Shown: positions 37,264 to 50,399 of the stretch, one piece after another
How the letters are laid out: each line of letters begins with the position of its first letter
How positions within the stretch are numbered: position 1 is the first letter of the stretch
DNA from: Megalopta genalis
Lineage: Eukaryota; Arthropoda; Insecta; Hymenoptera; Halictidae
Length of the DNA stretch: 64,000 nucleotides
Direction: 5' to 3'
Assembly: GCF_051020955.1 (NCBI RefSeq)
Contig: NW_027476524.1
Location: 124,001-188,000, forward strand
Notes under the pieces: generated by a model
The model's input: the letters and a program-made list of their open reading frames with translations, nothing else
What the model was told of the DNA's origin: nothing
Database searches by the model: none
Made by a program: the position numbers and the translations under genes

Positions 37264-40200
37264 CTTCAAATAACTGCGGTTTAAATGAAATAGCTTCAAA
37301 TGCAGGCGAAAAAAACGAGTTAGAATCAAACCCATGCGAAACACATGATTCAGCATCAAATCAATATGAAGTAGAAGGCTTAACTTCAAATCCATGCGAA
37401 ACATGTGGTTTAGCTTCAAATACTTGTGATAAACGGGATTTAGAGTCAACTGCATGCGAATCAAACGAGTTAGCTTCAAATTCAAGAGAAACACATGATT
37501 TAACTTCAAATCAATGCGAAGTAGAAGGCTTAGCTTCAAATCAATGCGAAACAAATGATTTAGCTTCAAATACTTGTGATAAACATGATTTAGAGTCAAC
37601 TGCATGCGAATCAAACGAGTTAGCTTCAAATCCATGCGAAAAATATGATTTAACTTCAAATCAATGCGAAGTAGTAAGCTTAGCTTCAAATCAATGCGAA
37701 GCAAATGGTTTAATTTCAAAAACTTGTGATATTGATAATTTAGCTTCAACTCAATGCGAGACAAACGAGTTAGCTTCAAATCCATGCGAAACACGTGATT
37801 TAACTTCCAATGCTTGCGATATAAATAAAGTAGTTTCAAATGCAGGCGAAACAATCGAGTAAGCTTCAAATCCATGCGAATCAAATGAGTTAGCTTCAAA
37901 TCAATGCGAAGTAGAAGGCTTAGCTTCAAATCGAAGGGAAACAAATGATTTGGGTTCAGATACTTGTAATAAACATGATTTAGCTTCAACTGCATGCGAT
38001 TCAAACGAGTTAGCTTCAAATCCAAGAGAAACACATGATATTAACTTCAAATCAATGCGAAGTGGAAGGCTTAGCTTCAAATCCATGCGAAACAAATGAT
38101 TTACCTTCAAATATCTGCGGTTTAAATGAAATAGCTTCAAATGCAGGCGAAACAAACGAGTTAGCTTCAAGACCATGCGAAACACATGATTCAGCTTCAA
38201 ATCAATGCAAAGTAGTAGACTTAGCTTCAAATCAATGCGAAACAAATGGTTTAGCTTCAAATACTTGTGATAAACATGATTTAGTTTCAACTGCATACGA
38301 ATCAAACGAGTTAGCTTCAAATTCAAGAGAAACACATGATTTAACTTCAAATCAATGCGAAGTAAAAGTCTTAGCATCAAATTCATGCGAAACAAATGAT
38401 TTACCTTCAAATACTTGTGATAAACGTGATTTAGCTTCAACTGCGTGCGAATCAAACGACTTAGCTTCAAATCCAAGGGAAACACATGATTTAAATTCAA
38501 CTCAATCCGAAGTAGTAGGCTTAGCTTCAAATCAATGCGAAACAAATGTTTTGGGTTCAGATACTTCTAATAAACATGATTTTGCTTCAACTGCGTGCGA
38601 ATCAAACGACTTAGCTTCAAATCCAAGGGAAACACATGATATTAACTTCAAATCAATGCGAAGTGGAAGGCTTAGCTTCAAATCCATGCGAAACAAATGA
38701 TTTACTTTCAAATATCTGCGGTTTAAATGAAATAGCTTCAAATGCAGGCGAAACAAACAAGTTACCTTCAAATCCATGCGAAGCACATGAGTTAGCTTCA
38801 AATCAATGCGAACAAGAAGGCTTAGCTTCAAATCCATGTGAAACAAATGGTTTAGCTTCAAATACTTCTGATAACACGATTTAGAGTCAATTGCATGCGA
38901 CTGGAACGAGTTAGCTTCAAATCCCAGGGAAACACATGATTTAACTTCAAATCAATGCGAAGTAGTAGGCTTAGCTTCAAATAAATGCGAAACAAATGTT
39001 TTGGGTTCAGATACTTCTGAACAAAATGATTTAGCTTCAACTGCATGCGAATCAAACGAGTTAGCTTCAAATTCAAGAGAAACACATGATTTAACTTCAA
39101 ATCAATGCGAAGTAGAAGTCTGAGCATCAAATTCATGCGAAACAAATGATTTACCTTCAAATACTTGTGATAAACATGATTTAGCTTCAACTGCGTGCGA
39201 ATCAAACGACTTAGCTTCAAATCCAAGGGAAACACATGATTTAAATTCAAATCAATGCGAAGTAGTAGGCTTAGCTTCAAATCAATGCGAAACAAATGAT
39301 TTACCTTCAAATATCTGCGGTTTAAATGAAATAGCTTCAAATGCAGGCGAAACAAACGAGTTAGCTTCAAATCCATGCGCAGCACATGAGTTAGCTTCAA
39401 ATCAATGCGAAGTAGAAGGCTTAGCTTCAAATTCATGTGAAACAAATGGTTTAGCTTCAAATACTTCTGATAAACACGTTTTAGAGTCAATTGCATGCGA
39501 ATGGAACGAGTTAGCTTCAAATCCCAGGGAAACACATGATTTAACTTCAATCAATGCGAAGTAGAAGGCTTAGCTTCGAATAAATGCGAAACAAATGTTT
39601 TGGGTTCAGATACTTGTGAACAAAATGATTTAGCTTCAACTGCATGCGAATCAAACAAGTTAGCTTCAAATTCAAGAGAAACACATGATTTAACTTCAAA
39701 TCAATGCGAAGTAGAAGTCTTAGCATCAAATTCATGCGAAACAAATGATTTACCGTCAAATACTTGTGATAAACATGATTTAGCTTCAACTACGTGCGAA
39801 TCAAACGACTTAGCTTCAAATGCAAGGGAAACACATGATTTAACTTCAAATCACTGCGAAGTAGTAGGCTTAGCTTCAAATAAATGCGAAACAAATGTTT
39901 TGGGTTCAGATACTTGTGAACAAAATGATTTAGCTTCAACTGCATGCGAATCAAACGAGTTAGCTTCAAATTCAAGAGAAACACATGATTTAACTTCAAA
40001 TCAATGCGAAGTAGAAGTCTGAGCATCAAATTCATGCGAAACAAATGATTTACCTTCAAATACTTGTGATAAACATGATTTAGCTTCAACTGCGTGCGAA
40101 TCAAACGACTTAGCTTCAAATCCAAGGGAAACACATGATTTAAATTCAACTCAATGCGATGTAGTAGGCTTAGCTTCAAATCAATGCGAAACAAATGATT

Positions 40201-40293
40201 TAGCTTCAAATACTTGTGATAAACACGTTTTAGAGTCAATTGCATGCGAATGGAACGAGTTAGCTTCAAATCCCAGGGAAACACATGATTTAA
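37264..40293 (+). repeat. 3,031-bp tandem duplication, copy 2 (one base shorter)
   Basis: Second head-to-tail copy of 34233-37263. It has a private one-base deletion at about 38873 (GATAACACGAT instead of GATAAACACGAT), so the offset to copy 1 falls from 3,031 to 3,030 bp from there on. The shared marks recur at 38035, 38636, about 39376 (GCGCAGC) and about 39545 (TTCAATCAATG). Otherwise no difference was seen. Confidence 0.88.
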
Positions 40294-40860
40294 CTTCAAA
40301 TAACTGCGGTTTAAATGAAATAGCTTCAAATGCAGGCGAAAAAAACGAGTTAGAATCAAACCCATGCGAAACACATGATTCAGCATCAAATCAATATGAA
40401 GTAGAAGGCTTAACTTCAAATCCATGCGAAACATGTGGTTTAGCTTCAAATACTTGTGATAAACGGGATTTAGAGTCAACTGCATGCGAATCAAACGAGT
40501 TAGCTTCAAATTCAAGAGAAACACATGATTTAACTTCAAATCAATGCGAAGTAGTAAGCTTAGCTTCAAATCAATGCGAAGCAAATGGTTTAATTTCAAA
40601 AACTTGTGATATTGATAATTTAGCTTCAACTCAATGCGAGACAAACGAGTTAGCTTCAAATCCATGCGAAACACGTGATTTAACTTCCAATGCTTGCGAT
40701 ATAAATAAAGTAGTTTCAAATGCAGGCGAAACAATCGAGTAAGCTTCAAATCCATGCGAATCAAATGAGTTAGCTTCAAATCAATGCGAAGTAGAAGGCT
40801 TAGCTTCAAATCGAAGGGAAACACATGATTTAACTTCAAATCAATGCGAAGTAGAAGGCT
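40294..40860 (+). repeat. Truncated third copy of the 3.0-kb unit
   Basis: Immediately after copy 2 the same unit starts a third time (CTTCAAATAACTGCGG at 40294). It runs to about 40540 and then skips exactly one 150-bp pentamer: the sequence at 40531 matches both 37501 and 37651. It leaves the template at about 40820-40860, where AGGGAAACACATG replaces AGGGAAACAAATG. This is the expected product of unequal exchange with loss of one higher-order unit. Confidence 0.78.
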
Positions 40861-42300
40861 TAGCTTCAAATCCATGCGAAACAAATGATTTACCTTCAAA
40901 TACTTGCGGTTTAAATGAAATAGCTTCAAATGCAGGCGAAACAAACGAGTTAGCTTCAAGACCATGCGAAACACATGAGTTAGCTTCAAATCAATGCGAA
41001 GTAGAAGGCTTAGCTTCAAATCAATGCGAAACAAATGGTTTAGCTTCAAATACTTGTGATGAACACGATTTAGTGTCAACTGCATACGAATCAAACGAAT
41101 TAGCTTCAAGTCCAAGGGAAACACAAGATTTAACTTCAAATCAATGCGAAGTAGTAGGCTTAGCTTCAAATCCATGCGAAACAAATGATTTACCTTCAAA
41201 TACTTGCAGTTTAAATGAAGTAGCTTCAAAAGCAGGCGAAACAAACGAGTTAGCTTCAAATCCATGCAAAACACATGAGTTAGCTTCAAATCAATGCGAA
41301 GTAGAAGGCTTAGCTTCAAATTCATGAGAAACAAATGGTTTAGCTTCAAATACTTGTGATGAACACGGTTTAGAGTCAACTGCATGCGAATCAAACGAGT
41401 TAGCTTCAAATCCAAGGGAAACACATGATTTAACTTCAAATCAATACGAAGTAGTAGGCTTAGCTTCAAATCAATGCGAAACAAATGGTTGGGATTCAGA
41501 TACTTGGGATCAAAATGATTTAGCTTCAACTGCAGGCGAAACAAACGAGTTAGCTTCAAATCCCTGCGAAGCACATGAGTGAGCTTCAAATCACTGCCAA
41601 GTAGAAGGCTTAGCTTCAATTCCATGTGAAACAAATGGTTTAGCTTCAAATACTTGTGATAAACTCGATTTAGAGTCAATTGCATGCGAATGGAACGAGT
41701 TAGCTTCAAATCCCAGAGAAACACATGATTTAACTTCAAATCAATGCGAAGTAGAAGGCTTAGCTGCAAATCTGTGCGAAACAAATGGTTGGGATTCAGA
41801 TACCTGCGGTTTAAATGAAATAGCTTCAAATGCAGGAGAAACAAACGAGTTAGCTTCAAATCCATGCGATACACATGATTTAGCTTCAAATGAATACGAA
41901 GTAGTAGGCTTAGCTTCAAATCAATGCGAAACAAATGGTTTGGATTCAGATACTTGTGATCGAAATGATTTAGCTTCAACTGCATGCGAATCAAACGAGT
42001 TAGCTTCAAATCCCAGGAAAACACATGATTTAACTTCAAAATCAATGCGAAGTAGATGGCTTAGCTTCAAATCAATGCGAAACAAATGATTTAGCTTCAA
42101 ATACTTGTGATAAACATGATATAGTGTCAACTGCATGCGAATCGAACGAGTTAGCTTCAAATCCAAGGAAAACACATTATGTAACTTTAAATCAATACGA
42201 AGTAGTAGGCTTAGCGTCAAATCAATGCGAAACAAATGGTTTGGATTCAGATAATTGTGATCGAAATGATTTAGCTTCAACTGCATGCGAATCAAACGAG

Positions 42301-42600
42301 TTAGCTTCAAATTCAAGAGAATCACATGATTTAACTTCAAATCAATGCGAAGTAGAAGGATCAGCTTCAAATCCATGCGAAACATGTGGTTCAGCATCAA
42401 ATACTTGTGATGAACACGATTTAGAGTCAACTGCATGCGAATCAAACGAGTTAGCTTCAAATTCAAGAGAATCACATGATTTAACTTCAAATCAATGCGA
42501 AGTAGAAGGATCAGCTTCAAATCCATGCGAAACATGTGGTTCAGCATCAAATACTTGTGATGAACACGATTTAGAGTCAACTGCATGCGAATCAAACGAA
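42301..42600 (+). repeat. Doublet of near-identical 150-bp pentamers
   Basis: 42301-42450 and 42451-42600 are successive copies of the same pentamer sharing the rare variants GAATCACATG, GAAGGATCAGC and TGTGGTTCAGCATC. I saw only one difference, AACGAG against AACGAA at the right end. This is a fresh single-unit duplication inside otherwise old, diverged repeats. Confidence 0.85.
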
Positions 42601-44279
42601 TTAGCTTCAAGTCCAAGGGAAACACATGATTTAACTTCAAATTAATGCGAGGTAGTAGGTTTAGCTTCAAATCAATGCGAAACAAATGATTTAGCTTTAA
42701 ATACTTGTGATAAACATGATTAAGCTTCAACTGCATGCGAATCAAACGAGTTATATTGAAATCGGAGGGAAACACATGATTTACCTTCAAATAACTGCGG
42801 TTTAAATGAAATAGCTTCAAATGCAGGCGAAAAAAACGAGTTAGCATCAAACCCATGCGAAACCCATGATTCAGCATCAAATCAATATGAAGTAGAAGGC
42901 TTAACTTCAAATCCATGCGAAACATGTGGTTTAGCTTCAAATACTTGTGATAAACGGGACTTAGAGTCAACTGCATGCGAATCAAACGACTTAGCTTCAA
43001 ATCCCAGGAAAACACATGATTTAACTTCAAATCAATGCGAAGTAGAAGGCTTAGCTTCAAATCCATGCGAAACAAATGATTTACCTTCAAATATCTGCGG
43101 TTTAAATGAAATAGCTTTAAATGCAGGCGAAACAAACGAGTTAGCTTCAAATCCATGCGAAGCACATGAGTTAGCTTCAAATCAATGCGAAGTAGAAGGC
43201 TTAGCTTCAAATCCATGTGAAACAAATGATTTACCTTCAAATACCTGCGGTTTAAATGAAATAGCTTCAAATGCAGGCCAAAAAAACGAGTTAGCATTAA
43301 ATCCATGCGAAACACATGAGCTAGCATCAAATCAATATGAAGTAGAAGGCTTAACTTCAAATCCATGCGAAACAAATGGTTTAGCTTCAAATACTTGTGA
43401 TAAACACGATTTAGAGTCAACTGCATGCGAATCAAACGAGTTAGCTTCAAATCCCAGGGAAACACATGATTTAACTTCAAATCAATGCGAAGTAGAAGGC
43501 TTATCTTCAAATCCATGCCAAACAAATGATTTACCTTAAAATACCTGCGGTTTAAATGAAATAGCTTCAAATGCAGGAGAAACAAACGAGTTAGCTTCAA
43601 ATCCATGCGATACACATGATTTAGCTTCAAATCAATACGAAGTAGTAGGCTTAGCTTCAAATCAATGCGAAACAAATGGTTTGGATTCAGATACTTGTGA
43701 TGGACACGATTTAGAGTCAACTGCATGCGAATCAAACGAGTTAGCTTCAAATCCCAGGAAAACACATGATTTAACTTCAAATCAATGCGAAGTAGAAGGC
43801 TTAGCTTCAAATCCATGCGAAACAAATGATTTACCTTCAAATATCTGCGGTTTAAATGAAATAGCTTTAAATGCAGGCGAAACAAACGAGTTAGCTTCAA
43901 ATCCATGCGAAGCACATGAGTTAGCTTCAAATCAATGCGAAGTAGAAGGCTTAGCTTCAAATCCATGCGAAACAAATGATTTACCTTCAAATATCTGCGG
44001 TTTAAATGAAATAGCTTCAAATGCAGGCCAAAAAAACGAGTTAGCACTAAATCCATGCGAAACACATGATTTAACTTCAAATCAATGCGAAGTAGGAGGC
44101 TTAGCTTCAAATCAATGCAAAACAAATAGTTTGGATTCAGATACTTGTAATAAACATGATTTAGCTTCAACTGCATGCGATTCAAACGAGTTAGCTTCAA
44201 ATCCAAGAGAAACACATGATATTAACTTCAAATCAATGCGAAGTAGAAGTCTTAGCATCAAATTCATGCGAAACAAATG

Positions 44280-45780
44280 ATTTACCGTCAAATACTTGTG
44301 ATATACATGATTTAGCTTCAACTGCATGCGAAACAAACGAGTTAGCTTCAAATCCAAGCGAAACACACGATTAAGCTTCAAATCAATTCGAAGTAGAAGC
44401 CTTAGCTTCAAATCCGAGCGAAATACATGATTTAGCTTCAAATCAAATCGAATTAGGAGGCTTAGTTTGAAATGCATGCGAAACACATGATTTAGCTTCA
44501 AATCAATGCGAAGTAGTAGGCTTAGCTTCAAATCAGTGCGAAACAAATGGTTTAGCTCCAAATACTTGTGATATTCATGATTTAGCTTCAACTGCATGCG
44601 AAACAAACGAGTTAGCTTCAAATCCCTGAGAAACACATGATTTAGCTACAAATCAAGGCGAAGTAGAAGGCTTATCTTCAAATCCAAGCACAACACATGA
44701 TTAAGCTTCAAATCGATGCGATGTAGATGGTTTTGCATCAAATCCTTGAGAAACAAATGGTTTAGCTTAAGATACTTACAATATAAGTGATATAGCTTCA
44801 AATGCTGGCGAACCAAACGAGGTAGCATCAAATCCATGCAAAACACATGCTTCAGCTTCAAATCAATGCGAAGTAGTAGGCTTAGCTTCAAATCCATGCG
44901 AAGTAGTAGGCTTAGCTTCAAATCAATGCGAAACAAATGGTTTAGCTTCAAATACTTGTGATAAACATGATTTAGCTTCAACTGCATGCGAAACAAACGA
45001 GTCAGCTTGAAATCCATAGAAACACATGATTTAACTTCAAATCAATGCGAAGTAGTAGGCTTAGCTTCAAATCAATGCGAAAAAAATGGTTTCGCTCCAA
45101 ATCCTTGAGACTATATGTGATATAGCTTCAAATGCAGGCGAAACAAACGAGTTAGCTTCAAATCCATGCAAAACACATGCTTCAGCTTCAAATGAATGCG
45201 AAGTAGTAGGCTTAGCTTCAAATCAATGCGGAACATATGGTTTCGCTTCAAATACTTGTGATAAACATGATTTAGCTTCAACTGCATGCGAATCAAACGA
45301 GTTAGCTTGAATTCCGAGGGAAACACATGATTTAGCTTCAACTCAATGCGAAGTAGAAGGCTTAATTTCAAATCCATGCGAAACATGTGGTTCAGCATCA
45401 AATACTTGTGATGAACACGATTTAGAGTCAACTGCATGCGAATCAAACGAATTAGCTTCAAGTACAAGGGAAACACATGATTTAACTTCATATCAATGCG
45501 AAGTAGTAGGTTTAGCTTCAAATCAAGGCGAAACAAATGATTTAGCTTCAAATATTTGTGATAAACATGATTTAGCTACAACTGCATGCGAATCAAACGA
45601 GTTAGCTTCAAATCTAAGAGAAACACATGATTTAGCTTCGAATCAATGCGAAGTAGAAGGCTTAACTTCAAATCCATGCGAAACAAGTGGTTTAGCATCA
45701 AATACTTGTGATGAACACGATCTAGAGTCAACTGCATGCGAATCAAACGAGTTAGCTTCAAATCCAAGAGAAACACATGA
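44280..45780 (+). repeat. Most diverged stretch, boundary between two satellite subfamilies
   Basis: Monomers here are the least regular in the window, for example AATCAATTCGAAG, AATCCGAGCG, CAAATCGAATTAGG, TACTTACAATATAAGTG and GAGACTATATGTG, with several one-base indels. To the left the 31-bp monomer is always the TTCAAATC form (last at 44216), and to the right always the TTCATATC form (first at 45777). The altered D' monomer AATATAAGTGATATAGC near 44789 resembles the one seen three times farther right (about 49942, 54682 and 61853), so this stretch shares ancestry with the right-hand family. Confidence 0.75.
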
Positions 45781-45802
45781 TATTAACTTCATATCAATGC
45801 GA
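45772..45802 (+). repeat. 31-bp frameshift monomer, right-hand family (TTCATATC form)
   Basis: This is the same extra-base A monomer, but with GATATTAACTTCATATC, so it has one further change (TTCAAATC to TTCATATC). The ATG positions are 45777, 47756, 49108, 51028, 55736, 58288 and 62907. This form is found only to the right of 45.7 kb, and the TTCAAATC form only to the left of 44.3 kb, so it marks a separate amplification lineage. It is again preceded by an E monomer ending CCAAGAGA and followed by AAGTAGAAGGCTTA. Confidence 0.88.
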
Positions 45803-47268
45803 AGTAGAAGGCTTAGCTTCAAATCCATGCGAAACAAATGATTTACCTTCAAATACCTGCGGTTTAAATGATATAGTTTCAAGTGCAGGCGAAAAAACGA
45901 GTTAGCACCAAATCCATGCGAAACACATGATTTAGCTTCAAATCAATATGAAGTAGAAGGCTTAACTTCAAATCCATGCGAAACAAGCGGTTTAGCTTCA
46001 AATACTTGTGATAAACGCGATTTAGAGTCAACTGCGTGCGAATCAAACGAGTTAGTTTCAAATCCCAGGAAAACACATGATTTAACTTCAAATCCATGCG
46101 AAGTAGGAGGCTTAGCTTTAAATCCATGCTAAACAAATGATTTACCTTCAAATACCTGCGGTTTAAATGAAATAGCTTCAAAAGCAGGCGAAAAAACGAG
46201 TTAGCACCAAATCCATGCGAAACACATGATTTAGCTTCAAATCAATATGAAGTAGAAGGCTTAACTTCAAATCCATGCGAAACAAGTGGTTTAGCTTCAA
46301 ATACTTGTGATAAACGCGATTTAGAGTCAACTGCGTGCGAATCAAACGAGTTAGTTTCAAATCCCAGGAAAACACATTATTTAACTTCAAATCAATGCGA
46401 AGTAGGAGGCTTAGCTTCAAATCCATGCGAAACAAATGGTTTAGCTTCAAATACTTGTGATGAACACGATTTAGAGTCAACTGCATGCGAATCAAACGTG
46501 TTAGCTTCAAATCCCAGGACAACACAGGATTTAACTTCAAATCAATGCGAAGTAGAAGGCACTACTTCAAATCCATGCGAAACAAGTGGTTTAGCTTCAA
46601 ATACTTGTGATGAACCCGATTTAGAGTCAACTGCATGCGAATCAAACGTGTTAGCTTCAAATCCCAGGACAACACATGATTTAACTTCAAATCAATACGA
46701 AGTAGAAGGCTTAACTTCAAATCCATATGAAACAAGTGGTTTAGCTTCAAATACTTGTGATGAACACGATTTAGAGTCAACTGCATGCGAATGAAACGTG
46801 TTAGCTTCAAATCCCAGGACAACACATGATTTAACTTCAAATCAATGCGAAGTAGAAGGCTTAGCCTCAAATCCACGCCAAACAAATGTTTTACCTTCAA
46901 ATACCTGCGGTTTAAATGAAATAGCTTCAAATGCAGGCGAAACAAACGAGTTAGCTGCAAATCCACGCCAAACACGTGATTTAGATTCAAATCAATGCGA
47001 AGTAGTAGGCTTACCTTCAAATCAATGCGAAACGATTGGTTTAGCTTGAAATACTTGTGATAAACACGATTTCGCTTCAACTGCATGAGAATCCATCGAG
47101 TACGCTTCAAATCCAAGAGAAACACATGATTTACCTTCAAATCAATGCGAACTAGTAGGCTTAGCTTCAAATCAATGCGAACTAGTAGGCACAGTTTCAA
47201 ATCAATGCGAAACAAATGGTTTAGCATCAAATACTTGGGATAAACATGATTTAGATTCAACTGCATGC

Positions 47269-49695
47269 GAATCAAACGAGTTAGCTTCAAATCCAAGGGA
47301 AACACATGATTTAACTTCAAATCAATGCGAAGTAGTAGGCTTAGCTCCAAATCAATGCGAAACAAATGATTTAACTTCAAATACTTGTGATAAACACTAT
47401 TTAGAGTCAACTGCATGCGAATCAAACGAGTTAGCTTCAAATCCCAGGGAAACACATGATTTAACTTCAAATCAATGCGAAGTGGAAGGCTTAGCTTCAA
47501 ATGCATGCGAAACAAATGGTTTGGCTTCGAATACTTGTGATGAACACGATTTAGAGTCAACTGCATGCGAATCAAACGAGTTAGCTTCAAATACAATGGA
47601 AACACATGATTTAAATTCAAATCAATGCGAAGTAGTAGGCTTAGCTTCAAATCAATGCGAAACAAATGGTTTGGGTTCAGATACTTTTAATAAACATAAT
47701 TTAGCTTCAACTGCATGCGATTCAAACGAGTTAGCTTCAAATCCAAGAGAAACACATGATATTAACTTCATATCAATGCGAAGTAGAAGGCTTAGCTTCA
47801 AATCCATGCGAAACAAATGATTTACCTTCAAATACCTGCGGTTTAAATGAAATAGTTTTCAAATGCAGGCGAAAAAAACGAGTTAGCACCAAATTCATGC
47901 GAAACACATGATTTAGCTTCAAATCAATATGAAGTTGAAGGCTTAACTTCAAATCCAGGCGAAACAAGTGGTTTAGCTTCAAATACTTGTGATAAACATG
48001 ATTTAGCTTCAACTGCATGCGAACCGAAAGCGTTCTCTTCAAATCTGAGAGAAACACATGATTTAACTTCAAATCAATGCGAAGTAGGAGTCTTAGCATC
48101 AAATTCATGCAAAACAAATGATTTACCTTCAAATACTTGTGATAAACATGATTTAGCTTCAACTGCGTGCGAATCAAACGACTTAACTTCAAAACCAAGG
48201 GAAACACATGATTTAAATTCAAATCAAGGCAAAGTAGTAGGCTTAGCTTCAAATCAATGCGAAACAAATGGTTTGGGTTCAGATACTTTTAATAAACATG
48301 ATTTAGCTTCAACTGCGTGCGAATCAAACGAGTTAGTTTCAAATCCCAGGAAAACACATGATTTAACTTCAAATCAATGCGAAGTAGGAGGCTTAGCTTC
48401 AAATCCATGCTAAACAAATGATTTACCTTCAAATACCTGCGGTTTAAATGAAATAGCTTCAAAAGCAGGCGAAACAAACGAGTTAGCTTCAAATCCATGC
48501 GAAACACATGAGTTAGCTTCAAATCAATGCGAAGTAGAAGGCTTAGCTTCAAATCCATGAGAAACAAATGGTTTAGCTTCAAACACTTGTGATGAACACG
48601 TTTTAGAGTCAACTGCATGCGAATCAAACGAGTTAGCTTCAAATCCAAGGGAAACACATGATTTAACTTCAAATCAATGCGAAGTAGTAGGCTTAGCTCT
48701 AAATCAATGCGAAACAAATGATTTAACTTCAAATACTTGTGATAAACACTATTTAGAGTCAACTGCATGCGAATCAAACGAGTTAGCTTCAAATCCCAGG
48801 GAAACACATGATTTAACTTCAAATCAATGCGAAGTGGAAGGCTTAGCTTCAAATGCATGCGAAACAAATGGTTTGGCTTCAAATACTTGTGATGAACACG
48901 ATTTAGAGTCAACTGCATGCGAATCAAACGAGTTAGCTTCAAATACAATGGAAACACATGATTTAAATTCAAATCAATGCGAAGTAGTAGGCTTAGCTTC
49001 AAATCAATGCGAAACAAATGGTTTGTGTTCAGATACTTTTAATAAACATAATTTAGCTTCAACAGCATGCGATTCAAACGAGTTAGCTTCAAATCCAAGA
49101 GAAACACATGATATTAACTTCATATCAATGCGAAGTAGAAGGCTTAGCTTCAAATCCATGCGAAACAAATGATTTACCTTCAAATACCTGTGGTTTAAAT
49201 GAAATAGTTTCAAATGCAGGCGAAAAAAACGAGTTAGCACCAAATCCATGCGAAACACATGATTTAGCTTCAAACCAATATGAAGTAGAAGGCTTAACTT
49301 CAAATCCAGGCGAAACAAGTGGTTTAGCTTCAAATACTAGTGATAAACGCGATTTAGAGTCAACTGCGTGCGAATCAAACGAGTTAGTTTCAAATCCCAG
49401 GAAAACACATGATTTAACTTCAAATCAATGCGAAGTAGGAGGCTTAGCTTCAAATCCATGCTAAACAAATGATTTACCTTCAAATACCTGCGGTTTAAAT
49501 GAAATAGCTTCAAAAGCAGGCGAAAAAACGAGTTAGCACCAAATCCATGCGAAACACATGATTTAGCTTCAAATCAATATGAAGTAGAAGGCTTAACTTC
49601 AAATCCATGCGAAACAAGTGGTTTAGCTTCAAATACTTGTGATGAACACGATTTAGAGTCAACTGCATGCGAATCAAACGAGTTAGCTTCAAATC
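47269..49695 (+). repeat. 2.4-kb right-family block, copy 1
   Basis: This block matches 55249-57675 at a constant offset of 7,980 bp (266 monomers). Both copies share a one-base insertion, ATAGTTTTCAAATG at about 47853 and 55833, which therefore predates the duplication, and the GTTTGTGTTCAG variant at about 49021 and 57001. Private differences are few, for example CCTTCAAATACCTGTGG here (about 49178) against CCTTAAAATACCTGCGG. Confidence 0.82.
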
Positions 49696-50399
49696 CTTGC
49701 AAAACACATGATTCAGCTTCAACACATTGCGAAGTCGTAGGCTTAGCTTCAAATCCATGCGAAACAAATGTTATAGCTTCAAATACTTGTGATATACATG
49801 ATTTAGCTTCAAGTGCATACGAATCAAACGAGTTAGCTTCGAATCCAAGTGAAACATGTGATTTAACTTCAAAACAATGCGAAGTAGAAGGCTTAGATAC
49901 AAATCCATGCGAAACAAATGATTTAGTTTCCAATACTTGCGAATATAAGTGATATAGCATCAATGCAGGCCAAACAAACGAGTTAGCTTAAAATCCATGC
50001 GAAACACATGAATTAGCATTAAATCAATGCGAAGTAGAAGGTTCAGCATCAAATCCATGCGAAAAAAATGATTTAGCTCCAAATAAGTGCGAAGTAGTAG
50101 GCTTAGTTTCAAATCCATGCGAAACAAATGATTTAGCTTCAAACCAATGCGAAGTAGGAGGCTTAGCTTCAAATCCATGAGAAACAAATGGTTTAGCTTC
50201 AAATACTTGTGATGAACACGTTTTAGAGTCAACTGCATGCGAATCAAACGAGTTAGCTTCAAATCCAAGGGAAACACATGATTTAACTTCAAATCAATGC
50301 GAAGTAGTAGGCTTAGCTCCAAATCAATGCGAAACAAATGATTTAACTTCAAATACTTGTGATAAACACTATTTAGAGTCAACTGCATGCGAATCAAAC

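Larger units (their letters stand above)
40861..47268 (+). repeat. Domain 5: degenerate middle region
   Basis: The 30-bp phase persists, but monomers differ much more from one another than in the flanks, and no long duplication partner was found within the window apart from shorter modules. Irregular monomers include ACTTGGGATC (about 41500), GATTAAGC stops and CCATAGAAACAC (about 45015, short by one or more bases). Stops and indels break both + and - open frames more often here. No gene, transposon or unique sequence interrupts it. Confidence 0.82.

Noticed and set aside
44280..45780. A decayed transposon or unique gene in the most diverged stretch
   Set aside because: Despite more changes, the 30-bp phase and the core TTAGCTTCAAAT are still traceable through the whole stretch.
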